A stretch of 38,484 nucleotides of DNA from CAYTCZ01 sp964436315 (GTDB lineage: Bacteria; Actinomycetota; Thermoleophilia; Gaiellales; Gaiellaceae): NCBI GenBank assembly GCA_964436315.1, contig CAYTCZ010000023.1, positions 1-38,484 of the forward strand. Reading direction: 5' to 3'. The notes below the pieces were generated by a model. That model was not told the DNA's origin, searched no databases, and saw only the letters and a program-made list of their open reading frames with translations. Both the position numbers and the translations under genes were made by a program. Below are positions 23,913 through 31,218 of this stretch, piece after piece (the first letter of the stretch is position 1; the number at the start of each line of letters is the position of its first letter).

Positions 23913-25117
23913 CAGAGGCGGTCTCCCATAGAGCGCTCGAGATCACCGTCGGATTGCGTCCAGAAATCGGCGGAAAGGTACTTCCAACCACCGTCGGCCA
24001 GGATCGCGACCACGACGCCGTCTGGCATCTCAGCCGCGAGCGATCGCGCGACGTGGATGACGGCGCCCGAAGAAACTCCTGCGAAGATCCCTTCCCGGTC
24101 GAGCAACATTCGCAGGCCTTGCACCGACTCTTCGTTCGTCACCAGGATCTTTCGGTCGAGCCGGGAGACGTCCAGAATCGGCGGGACGTAGCCGTCGTCG
24201 AGCGACCGAAGACCGTAGACGAGATCTCCTTGAAGCGGCTCTGCTGCGGCGACCAGAACGTCCGGGTTGGACTCCCGGATTCGCTCGCCGGCTCCCATCA
24301 GCGTGCCGCCCGTCCCAAGGCCCGCGACGATCGCATCCACGCGCGGAAGCGCCTCGACGATCTCGGCGCCGGTTCCTTCGTAGTGTGCGCGGGGATTCGC
24401 CTCGTTCGCGTACTGGAACGGCATGAAGTAGCGGGGCTCACGCTGCGCCAGTTCGAGCGCGACTCGGACGGCACCGTTCGAGCCCTCTTCCGCAGGCGAG
24501 AAGTGGATCTTGGCTCCATACAGTTGGAGGAGTCGGATACGTTCGGTCGTGGCGTTCTCCGGCAATACGCACGTGAGCGGATAGCCTTTGAGTTTGGCGA
24601 CCATCGCGAGCGAGATCCCCGTATTGCCGCTCGTCGGTTCGAGCAGTTCACGTCCAGGTTCGAGCTCTCCTGACTCTTCGGCCGCCTCGATCATCGCCTT
24701 CGCGACACGATCTTTCAGGGAGCCGGTCGGGTTCTGTCCCTCGAGCTTTGCGTAGAGGCGGATGCCCGCATGTGGCGCAAGCCGCGGGAGCTCGATCAGC
24801 GGGGTGTTCCCGATGAGGTCAAGCGTCGACGGGGCGAGCACGCGTTCTCCACCGGCCATCGCCGGCAGCAAGATGACCGTCGAGCCGTCGGCGACCGGCG
24901 TATCGAGTCCATCGAGTGTCCGGACATCTTCGTTGTTCAGGTACACGTTGACGAACGGTGCGATGTCGTCGTCTCCGTCCAGCACTTGTTGCCCGAGGCC
25001 CGGGTATTTCCCTGAGAGGTCGTTCAAGACGTCTCGGAGCGTTCCACCGGAGGCTTCGACTTCGCGCGCGCCGCCGACCTCTGCGCGCAGGGTGGGGGGG
25101 ATCCGAACTTTGATCAC
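23906..25117 (-). CDS. CysO-CysM fusion: ubiquitin-like sulfur carrier joined to cysteine synthase
   Basis: 403 aa in one frame. Residues 1-90 are a MoaD/ThiS-fold sulfur carrier very like CysO (KVRIPPTLRAEVGG, FVNVYLNNEDVR, DGSTVILLPAMAGG), with the thiocarboxylate-forming G89-G90. Residues 91-403 are a PLP-dependent CysM-type cysteine synthase: LIGNTPLIELPRL, K135 in TGSLKDR, EPTSGNTGISLA, GLGTGGTLMGAG. In mycobacteria these are separate proteins; CysO-COSH donates sulfur to O-phosphoserine on CysM. Here the Gly-Gly carboxylate is not free unless the chain is cut or CysM starts internally: a GTG at 24841 (V93) has GGTGGAG six bases upstream. A one-base assembly deletion removing a stop is the other explanation. 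The GTG start overlaps the upstream gene stop by four bases. Confidence 0.88.
   Translation of the reverse strand: MIKVRIPPTLRAEVGGAREVEASGGTLRDVLNDLSGKYPGLGQQVLDGDDDIAPFVNVYLNNEDVRTLDGLDTPVADGSTVILLPAMAGGERVLAPSTLDLIGNTPLIELPRLAPHAGIRLYAKLEGQNPTGSLKDRVAKAMIEAAEESGELEPGRELLEPTSGNTGISLAMVAKLKGYPLTCVLPENATTERIRLLQLYGAKIHFSPAEEGSNGAVRVALELAQREPRYFMPFQYANEANPRAHYEGTGAEIVEALPRVDAIVAGLGTGGTLMGAGERIRESNPDVLVAAAEPLQGDLVYGLRSLDDGYVPPILDVSRLDRKILVTNEESVQGLRMLLDREGIFAGVSSGAVIHVARSLAAEMPDGVVVAILADGGWKYLSADFWTQSDGDLERSMGDRLWW
24839..24853 (-). promoter_or_regulatory. Internal Shine-Dalgarno and GTG inside the CysO-CysM fusion
   Basis: On the minus strand GGTGGAG (24853-24847) encodes the Gly-Gly-Glu at the domain junction and lies 5 nt from GTG 24841 (Val93). 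Initiation here would give a free CysM of 311 aa, close to the usual CysM length. Confidence 0.5.
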
Positions 25118-26289
25118 GTCGCTACGTGGGTCGAACCGCCCTGACAGAACTCAACGTAGTCGATGTACTCGGTGATCGTCGGCTCGTCACCGCAGACCGG
25201 ACAACTCGGATCCCGGCGCAAGGTCACCTCGGTGAAGGTCGCCTCGAGTGCGTCATAGAGCAGGAGGCGGCCAACGAGAGGATCACCGATACCGAGCACG
25301 AGCTTGATGGCCTCGTTGGCTTGGATCGAGCCAATGATCCCCGGGAGAACGCCAAGCACCCCGCCTTCGGCGCAGCTCGGCGCCAGCTCGGGAGGCGGCG
25401 GCTGCGGAAAGAGGCATCGGTAGCACGGCCCTTCACGCGGCTTGAAAATGGTGGTCTGACCTTCGAAGCGGAAGATTGACCCGTGGACGATCGGGATGTT
25501 GTGCCAAATCGACGCGTCATTCAGGAGATAGCGGGTCGGGAAGTTGTCTGCGCCATCGACGATGAGATCCCAGCCCTCGCCGAGGATGCGGTCGATGTTC
25601 TCGGTGTTCAGACGCTCCGGATAGAGCTTGACCTCGACATCCGGATTGAGCGCCTCGATCGTTTGCTTTGCCGACTCCGCCTTTGGCTCCCCAAGCCTCT
25701 CGCGGTTGTGGAGAACCTGACGCTGGAGGTTCGAGTCGTCGACTAGGTCGTCATCGACGATTCCAAGCGTTCCCACACCGGCCGCTGCGAGGTAGAGAGC
25801 AGCGGGGGACCCGAGGCCTCCGGCTCCGATCATCAGCATCCTTGAGTCGAGCAGCTTGAGTTGGCCTGCTTCGCCGACTTCTGGAATCAGGAGATGCCGG
25901 CTATAGCGCTTACGCTGGCTGTCGTCGAGCGCGCGTGGGAAATCGAAGGGGTGGCCGTTTTGCTTCCAGTCGGTGAACCCGCCGGCGAGCGAAACGACAT
26001 CGGTGTAACCGAGTTCGTTCAGCGTCTTGGCGGCGAAGGCCGAGCGGCTGCCGCCGGCGCAGTAGACGACGACGGGATTTGCATGATCGGGCACGGCACC
26101 TTCGATGCGCGACTCGAGATGGCCACGTGGAATGTGAACTGCGCCAGGGATGTGACCCTCTTCCCATTCATCTCGCTCACGAACGTCGACGAACACCACG
26201 CCGTTCTCGGAGAGCTCAGCAGCCCGAGTCGGGTCAATTTCCTGGATTTCGGCCTTCGCCTGCTTGAGCAGGTCTCGGTAGGAACTCAT
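25114..26289 (-). CDS. Rhodanese-E1 (MoeZ/MoeB/ThiF-like) sulfurtransferase-adenylyltransferase
   Basis: Protein of 391 aa. The N-terminal rhodanese domain (about 15-112) has active C77 in VVYCAGGSR. It is followed by an E1-like adenylation domain: ATP loop GAGGLGSP (155-162), YSRHLLIPEVG, DGADNFPTRYLLND, catalytic-type C306 (APSCAEGG), and zinc cysteines C289/C292 and C363/C366. It should adenylate the CysO C-terminal glycine and transfer persulfide sulfur to it, making the thiocarboxylate. In the well-known MoeZ/MOCS3 proteins the rhodanese is C-terminal, so the order is reversed here. It is first gene of the cysteine operon, overlapping cysO-cysM by four bases. TATACT and a 19-bp inverted repeat lie upstream. 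Confidence 0.92.
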   Translation of the reverse strand: MSSYRDLLKQAKAEIQEIDPTRAAELSENGVVFVDVRERDEWEEGHIPGAVHIPRGHLESRIEGAVPDHANPVVVYCAGGSRSAFAAKTLNELGYTDVVSLAGGFTDWKQNGHPFDFPRALDDSQRKRYSRHLLIPEVGEAGQLKLLDSRMLMIGAGGLGSPAALYLAAAGVGTLGIVDDDLVDDSNLQRQVLHNRERLGEPKAESAKQTIEALNPDVEVKLYPERLNTENIDRILGEGWDLIVDGADNFPTRYLLNDASIWHNIPIVHGSIFRFEGQTTIFKPREGPCYRCLFPQPPPPELAPSCAEGGVLGVLPGIIGSIQANEAIKLVLGIGDPLVGRLLLYDALEATFTEVTLRRDPSCPVCGDEPTITEYIDYVEFCQGGSTHVAT

Positions 26290-26299
26290 TGCTTCAACG

Positions 26300-26329
26300 A
26301 GTATAGCGGGTGCTTTAGCAGGTAAAGCA
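26300..26329 (-). promoter_or_regulatory. Promoter with inverted-repeat operator for the cysteine operon
   Basis: Minus-strand TATACT (26305-26300) sits 10 nt before the ATG. The inverted repeat TGCTTTA-GCAGG-TAAAGCA (26311-26329) covers the -35 zone, which is suitable for repression by a dimeric sulfur-responsive regulator; the regulator is not in the window. The divergent TPR gene shares this 81-nt region. Confidence 0.6.
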
Positions 26330-26358
26330 TTACGGAGTCACGCGGTCTGCGACGTCGC

Positions 26359-26364
26359 TACCCT
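26359..26364 (+). promoter_or_regulatory. Putative leaderless -10 box (TACCCT)
   Basis: TACCCT is followed by 6 nt and the ATG of the TPR membrane protein. Confidence 0.4.
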
Positions 26365-26370
26365 CGCACC

Positions 26371-27345
26371 ATGTCGGCGCGAATGCGCATTCGTCTGGTG
26401 GTCGGCGTGCTCGCTGTCGCAGCCGCCGGAATCGCCGTGGCAGTTGTGGTCGTAGCTTCGCGCGGAGACGACGAGACCGAGACTCAGGCTCCTCCACTCG
26501 AGCTCGGATTCGTGCTCACTGACCGTGAGACGGCTGATGCACTCGCCGAGGCCGAGCGTGCCTACGACAGTGGAGATCGGGTCACAGCGCGGCAAGAGTT
26601 CGCGCTGCTCGCCGATCAGCAGCCTCAGTCGATCGAGGCACGAGTTGGTTTGGCGATGTCCTCGTGGCCTCGCGAAACCCTCGGACAACTTGAGGATCTC
26701 GTCGATCAGAATCCGGACAGCGCGCTCGCGCGACTCCACTTCGGCCTTGCCCTCTTCTTCGTCGGCCGCGAACAGGAGGCCGAAGAGCAGTGGCGGGAGG
26801 CCGAAGCGACTGATCCTGACTCGCCAGCGGCGATCCTCGCGGAAGATCTCCTTCATCCTGAGATGCCGCCAGGCCGGCCGTTCTTCATTCCTTCCTCCGG
26901 CGCGACCCCCGAAGGGCTGACGGACTCGGACGCTCCATCGCAGCTCGCGGAACTCGAGCGACGCGCCGAGGAGGGAGGTGAGCGCGACTGGCTCCTCTAC
27001 GGGGCGGTGCTACAACGCCTCGGGCTGCCGATATCGGCCTTGAAGGCTTATGACCGCGCGGTCGAGGTCGACTCGTCGAGCGTCGAGGCGCAGACAGCCG
27101 CCGCCGTCGTCCGTTTCGACAAGGATGCCCCTGCGGAAGCATTCGGGCGACTTGGGCCGCTTGCGGAAGCAAATCCAACCTCGCCGGTCGTCCGTTTTCA
27201 CCTCGGACTGCTGCTCCTCTGGATCGGCGACGTCGAGGAATCGCGACGGCAACTAACTATTGCGCAAGACGAAGGTCCAAATACAACGTATGGTCGAGAA
27301 GCAGGGCGACTACTCGCTCGACTCGAGGAGGTTAGGACTTCTTGA
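26371..27345 (+). CDS. Membrane-anchored TPR-repeat protein
   Basis: Protein of 324 aa. One N-terminal membrane helix (about 8-30, RLVVGVLAVAAAGIAVAVVVVAS) is followed by a polar linker and tetratricopeptide-like helix pairs: ADALAEAERAYDSGDRVTARQEFALLADQQP, ARLHFGLALFFVGREQEAEEQWREAEATDPDSP, YGAVLQRLGLPISALKAYDRAVEVD and VRFHLGLLLLWIGDVEESRRQL. The repeats should face outside the cell and act as a protein-binding scaffold; no enzymatic domain is seen. It lies upstream of the primary sigma factor in the same direction (about 190 nt gap) and is divergent from the cysteine operon. Function unknown. Confidence 0.82.
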   Translation: MSARMRIRLVVGVLAVAAAGIAVAVVVVASRGDDETETQAPPLELGFVLTDRETADALAEAERAYDSGDRVTARQEFALLADQQPQSIEARVGLAMSSWPRETLGQLEDLVDQNPDSALARLHFGLALFFVGREQEAEEQWREAEATDPDSPAAILAEDLLHPEMPPGRPFFIPSSGATPEGLTDSDAPSQLAELERRAEEGGERDWLLYGAVLQRLGLPISALKAYDRAVEVDSSSVEAQTAAAVVRFDKDAPAEAFGRLGPLAEANPTSPVVRFHLGLLLLWIGDVEESRRQLTIAQDEGPNTTYGREAGRLLARLEEVRTS

Positions 27346-27532
27346 CGGTAAAAATGGGTCTTTCGGCCTATGCGGACCATCCTCTTAACGTGCAACAGTT
27401 GCGCCACGCCTGATTCACAATCGGCACTGAAGCCCGAAGACGTGCGTGCCGCGCAGGTCTACGGTCCCAGTCGAAGAAGCCCGTAGCGATGCCCGAGAGC
27501 CCAGACGCTCCAGAAGGGGGAGGACGCAGCTA

Positions 27533-28564
27533 GTGCTCGAGCAGGACGACGCCAGAGCGCTTATTCAGCAGGGAATTGCCACGGGCTACGTGACCCAAGA
27601 AGAGGTCACGCTCGCGGTCGGCGAACAGGATCTCGAGGCGGCTGAGCTCGATGAGTTCTACCGACAGCTCGAAGAGTTGCAGATCGAAATCGTGGAGACC
27701 CCCGACGCCGCATCGCGCGAAGCCGCCGAGACCCGCGAGATCTCCACCGACTCCCTCCAACTGTTCCTGCGTGACATCGGCAAGGTGCCGCTCCTCACCG
27801 CGGCCCAGGAGGTCGAGCTCTCGAAGCGCATTGAGCGCGGCGACCACGGCGCGAAGCAGAAGATGGTGGAGTCGAACCTGCGCCTCGTCGTATCGATCGC
27901 CAAGAACTATCGAAACCAGGGGCTTCCGTTCCTCGATCTGATTCAGGAAGGGACGATCGGGCTCGTTCGTGCCGCCGAGAAGTTCGACCATCGACGCGGA
28001 TTCAAGTTCTCGACTTACGCAACGTGGTGGATTCGGCAGGCCGTCGCACGAGCGCTCGCCGATAAGGCGCGGACGGTGCGAATGCCCGTGCACGTCGTCG
28101 AAAAGCTCAACCGAATCGGGCGCGCTGAGCGTCGACTGCTCTCGGAATTTGGCCGCGAGCCCTCGAACGGGGAGATTGCCGAGGAACTCGGTCTCGAGGT
28201 TGCCGAGGTCGAACAGATCCGCCGGAGCGCCCAGGCGCCCGTCTCGCTCGAAAAACCGGTCGGAGACGAAGAGGAGTCGGAGTTCGGTCACTTCATCGCC
28301 GACGAGAATTCGGAGGCGCCCGACGACGCGGTCGCGGTCACGCTTCGGAACGAAACGCTGATGCGGATTCTCTCAACGCTCTCGCACCGCGAGCGCCGAG
28401 TTCTCGAGATGCGCTACGGCTTGAACGGTGAGCAGCCCTGCACGCTCGACGAGGTCGGACGCACGTTCAACGTCACCCGCGAGCGCGTGCGGCAGATCGA
28501 AAACCAGAGCCTGAAGAAGCTCCAGGCGCTGGCGGAAGCTCAGCACCTGCGCGACGTCGCGTAG
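27533..28564 (+). CDS. rpoD: Primary RNA polymerase sigma factor (sigma-70 group)
   Basis: Sigma factor of 343 aa. It has a short region 1.1-like N-terminus (LEQDDARALIQQGIATGYVTQEEVTLA), region 1.2 (DSLQLFLRDIGKVPLLTAAQEVELSKRIERGD) and regions 2.1-2.4 (NLRLVVSIAKNYRNQGLPFLDLIQEGTIGLVRAAEKFD, FSTYATWWIRQAVARALADKARTVRMPVH). Regions 3 and 4 include RVLEMRYGLNGEQPCTLDEVGRTFNVTRERVRQIENQSLKKL. Regions 2.4 and 4.2 are those of a housekeeping factor recognising TANNNT -10 and TTGACA-like -35 boxes, which matches the boxes seen upstream of many genes here. I prefer GTG 27533 because GGAGG lies 9 nt upstream. An in-frame GTG at 27446 would add 29 Arg-rich residues and cannot be excluded. Confidence 0.95.
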   Translation: MLEQDDARALIQQGIATGYVTQEEVTLAVGEQDLEAAELDEFYRQLEELQIEIVETPDAASREAAETREISTDSLQLFLRDIGKVPLLTAAQEVELSKRIERGDHGAKQKMVESNLRLVVSIAKNYRNQGLPFLDLIQEGTIGLVRAAEKFDHRRGFKFSTYATWWIRQAVARALADKARTVRMPVHVVEKLNRIGRAERRLLSEFGREPSNGEIAEELGLEVAEVEQIRRSAQAPVSLEKPVGDEEESEFGHFIADENSEAPDDAVAVTLRNETLMRILSTLSHRERRVLEMRYGLNGEQPCTLDEVGRTFNVTRERVRQIENQSLKKLQALAEAQHLRDVA

Positions 28565-28774
28565 CGGTCCCACTAGACACCTGTACTGCAGGCACCCCGC
28601 CGAAGTTCGTCGCACTGCGCCGATCACACGTCCAGTCCGGAGCAACCCCAACGCTAGCGCGCGCCGCTGCGACCCTGGCCGGGAGGAAACTTGCTCCTCG
28701 CGGTGGTTGTCATTCCCAAGTACGAACCGGTAATCGACCTCCCAGACTTCGCAATAGCTTGCGCCAAAGCCGGC

Positions 28775-28864
28775 CCCAAACTCTCACTCCCAAACTCTCA
28801 CTCCCAAACTCCCGATCTCCGGACTCTCCATACTCCTAACGCCCGAACTCCCGGCTCCATGCTC
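28775..28864. repeat. Degenerate heptamer-type CCC-rich tandem repeat
   Basis: Two exact 14-bp units CCCAAACTCTCACT (28775-28788, 28789-28802) and a partial third (28803-28816) lead into about ten degenerate 6-9-nt units of the pattern CCC-N2/3-ACT. One strand is almost purely C/T-A, the other G-rich. It resembles the short tandemly repeated repetitive elements known from cyanobacteria, but is found here beyond the sigma factor gene. Confidence 0.7.
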
Positions 28865-28892
28865 CCAATTCCCCACCCGGGTGGGGAATTGG
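28865..28892. repeat. Perfect 28-bp palindrome closing the repeat tract
   Basis: Left arm CCAATTCCCCACCC (28865-28878) and right arm GGGTGGGGAATTGG (28879-28892) are exact complements with no spacer. The arms continue the motif of the preceding repeat units (CCCAATTCCCC). It can extrude as a cruciform or fold as an RNA hairpin; there is no T-run, so it is not a classical terminator. Confidence 0.8.
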
Positions 28893-29356
28893 CGTCCACC
28901 CGCCACCCGTGTAGAGCGTAGGCGCCGCTGCCGCTCAGCTCTATGCCAGCTTGTGTCGGATGTGAAGCGACTGGTCGCCAATTTCGAAGCCGAGGGGACG
29001 GCCGTAGCCAGGACATCTTGCGGCCCTTACCGCCGAGGCCATATGCGGCCTACGCCGAGGCCATCCGGCGATAAGTCGAGGCATCCAGTGGCCGTTCACC
29101 TGAGGGCGTCCTCGGGGGCTATCGAACGAAAGCCATCATCGGCGTGCCGACTCTGCTGGCCACCCTCGGCCTGCTGATCAGTCGCCACCCTCGGTGGCCG
29201 TCGAACTGAAGTTTCAGGCGCAGCGGTCGAGACGAGACCATCTTCAGCAGCTGCGACACGAGCGGGGTCGGGCGTGCCTGCCACGAGGGGGCGTTAGGGC
29301 GTACGGACGTGGACAACCCTGACCAACCCGAAACGAACCTGCTACAGAAGGGCCGA
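28893..29356. other. Non-coding remainder of the 0.8-kb intergenic region
   Basis: No plausible gene lies between the sigma factor and the M20 peptidase. About three degenerate 20-24-nt units end in CGCCGAGGCCAT (29031-29042, 29053-29064) or GTCGAGGCAT (near 29075), and CCACCCTCGG occurs at 29161 and 29186. It could hold a structured RNA or decayed repeats. Confidence 0.45.
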
Positions 29357-29362
29357 TACACT
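29357..29362 (+). promoter_or_regulatory. Putative leaderless -10 box (TACACT)
   Basis: TACACT is followed by 8 nt and the GTG of the M20 peptidase. Confidence 0.5.
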
Positions 29363-29370
29363 CGGCGACC

Positions 29371-30693
29371 GTGCAGTTCCCGCAGGCCTGGCTCGACGAG
29401 CTCTTCGAATATCTCCGGATCCCGAGCATCTCAGCCGACCCGGACTATGCCGACGAGGTGCGCGCGGCCGGTGACTGGGTACGAGGTTTCGTTCAGGACG
29501 CCGGTGGAACCGCGGAGTTCGTCGAGACTGGAGCACATCCGCTGGTTGTGGGTGAGATTCCAGCGAGCCGGGGAGCGGAGACCGCACCGACGATCCTGCT
29601 CTACGGGCACTTCGACGTGCAGCCAGTAGCACCGGAGGAGGCTTGGGAGTCACCGCCCTTCGAGCCGGTTCAGCGTGATGGCTGGATCTACGCCCGCGGC
29701 GCCGCGGACGATAAGGGAAACAACTACCTCCTCTTGAAGGCAGCTCAGCTGCTCGCGGATCGAGGGGAGCTGCCCGTGAACGTTCGCGTCGCCTTCGACG
29801 GCGAAGAGGAGACGGGAGGTCATTCGATCGTCGACTTCCTGGAGTCGGATGACCGGGATGCCGACGCTTGCGTCATCTTCGATGGCCACATGCCACGGGT
29901 CGATTTGCCGGCGTTCTACGTCGGTACTCGTGGCCTCGTGTTCCTACGCGTGACTCTGCGGTCTGCGCAGCGCGACCTTCACTCCGGTCTCTTCGGAGGG
30001 GCCGCGATGAACGCGGTGCACGCCCTCATGACGACGCTTCAGCCAGCAGTCGACCTTCCGGACTCGCTGAGAGCCGGCGTGATTCCGCCCACGACGGCTG
30101 AACTGGACGCCTGGGGGAAAGTCGATCGCGGCGACGTCGTGCTCGACGACCAGGGAGCTGTGCCAGCGGATCTCGACGCCGCCGACGAGTTCTACGAGCG
30201 GACGCTCGCGTCGCCCGCTTTCGACGTGAACGGCGTCGTCGGCGGAGAGCCGGAACTTCAGAAGACAGTCATCCCCAGTAGCGCTCACGCAAACGTATCG
30301 CTACGGCTTGCCCCGGGGCAGGAAGTCGAGCCGATTGCCGCCGAGCTCGAGCGGTTACTTCGCGCAGCCGCGCCGGCCGGAGCAGAGCTCGAGATTGATC
30401 GCTGGGCCACGAGTCCGGCGGCGCTCGTGCCTCCAGACACCGAGGCCATCCGCCTTGCCCAGGACGCGTTCGAAAGAACGCTCGGCGTTCGACCGCTGCT
30501 CTTGCGTTCGGGCGGGACACTCCCGATTGTCCCAGCGCTCGCTTCGCGCGGGATCCCGACGATTGTTACGGGCTTCGATGTTCCAGAGGGGAACATCCAC
30601 TCACCAAACGAGCGACTTCTCCTCCGCTACGTCGATCTCGGCGTCGCGACGGCAAAGGAAATGCTCTCCGGATTCGCGCAGCTGAGAAACTGA
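29371..30693 (+). CDS. M20-family metallopeptidase / dipeptidase
   Basis: Protein of 440 aa with the di-zinc M20 site: H80 and D82 (LYGHFDVQP), bridging D113/D114 (ARGAADDKG), catalytic E145/E146 (FDGEEETGG), the aspartate of FDGHMPRVD, and the final His in NIHSPNE. The dimerisation lid carries DLHSGLFGGAAMNAVHAL, placing it with carnosinase/CNDP-like and DapE-like dipeptidases instead of aminoacylases. It probably hydrolyses dipeptides or N-acyl amino acids in the cytoplasm; no signal peptide is seen. The start is GTG, preceded by TACACT at 8 nt and no Shine-Dalgarno. Confidence 0.92.
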   Translation: MQFPQAWLDELFEYLRIPSISADPDYADEVRAAGDWVRGFVQDAGGTAEFVETGAHPLVVGEIPASRGAETAPTILLYGHFDVQPVAPEEAWESPPFEPVQRDGWIYARGAADDKGNNYLLLKAAQLLADRGELPVNVRVAFDGEEETGGHSIVDFLESDDRDADACVIFDGHMPRVDLPAFYVGTRGLVFLRVTLRSAQRDLHSGLFGGAAMNAVHALMTTLQPAVDLPDSLRAGVIPPTTAELDAWGKVDRGDVVLDDQGAVPADLDAADEFYERTLASPAFDVNGVVGGEPELQKTVIPSSAHANVSLRLAPGQEVEPIAAELERLLRAAAPAGAELEIDRWATSPAALVPPDTEAIRLAQDAFERTLGVRPLLLRSGGTLPIVPALASRGIPTIVTGFDVPEGNIHSPNERLLLRYVDLGVATAKEMLSGFAQLRN

Positions 30694-30737
30694 GACCGGC
30701 GCCTCACGGTGCCCCGAAGGTGCGCCCGTAGAAAACG

Positions 30738-31118
30738 TTAGACGCCGACGGTCTCTGATTCCGCCGCCGGCCCGTCGTGTGTGTGACCGTGCTCCTCGAC
30801 GAGCCAGACTTTTCCGAACCGACGCATGGCATCGATGATAGGCAGCAACGCCTCACCTTTCTCGGTCAGCTCGTACTCGACGCGTGGAGGTGACTCGGCG
30901 TAGCTGTGGCGAACGAGAAATCCCTCTTGCTCGAGGACTCGAAGTCGTTCAGACAACGTTCGCGGGCTGATCCCCGGACAGGAACGTTCGAGCTCCGAGA
31001 ACCGACGCGGGCCTTCCGAAAGATCGTGGACGATGACTGCAGTCCACTTGGCGCCGATGATGTCGGCGGTACACGCGACCGAGCACGTGTGATCGTGAAC
31101 AGCTTGCATCGTTCGCAT
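30738..31118 (-). CDS. HxlR-family transcriptional regulator
   Basis: Winged-helix regulator of 126 aa. HxlR signatures are CSVACTADIIGAKWTAVIVHDLSEGPRRFSELERSCPGISPRTLSERLRVLEQEGFLVR and the wing/strand SPPRVEYELTEKGEALLPII. Two cysteines near the N-terminus (HTCSVAC) resemble redox- or electrophile-sensing members such as HypR and YodB, but that is only suggestive. The tail contains EEHGHTHDG, a small His cluster. I prefer ATG 31118 with GGAG 5 nt upstream; an in-frame GTG at 31124 is possible. It is convergent with the M20 gene; no divergent catabolic target is adjacent. Confidence 0.88.
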   Translation of the reverse strand: MRTMQAVHDHTCSVACTADIIGAKWTAVIVHDLSEGPRRFSELERSCPGISPRTLSERLRVLEQEGFLVRHSYAESPPRVEYELTEKGEALLPIIDAMRRFGKVWLVEEHGHTHDGPAAESETVGV

Positions 31119-31159
31119 AATCACTCCGCATTGTAGTGGACAGGATGAACGGGGCCATG

Positions 31160-31194
31160 GCCCGGGAGGACACCCATGGCATGTCCCCCCGGGC
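31160..31194. other. Long hairpin between the small peptide and HxlR genes
   Basis: GCCCGGGAGGACA (31160-31172) pairs with TGTCCCCCCGGGC (31182-31194) over 13 bp with one mismatch, loop CCCATGGCA. It lies downstream of the 27-aa ORF and upstream of the HxlR start on the same strand. There is no T-run in either direction; possible attenuator or RNA-stability element. Confidence 0.55.
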
Positions 31195-31218
31195 GAGACC
31201 TTCGATCGAGGCCGTCGT

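Noticed and set aside
28565..29370. tRNA or CRISPR in the long intergenic region
   Set aside because: No cloverleaf or CCA-type ends seen; repeats are too short and degenerate, without uniform spacers, for CRISPR.
31121..31180. Possible 18-aa His-rich peptide (MGVLPGHGPVHP...) ending just before the HxlR start
   Set aside because: No good ribosome site and it lies within the long hairpin; most likely chance.
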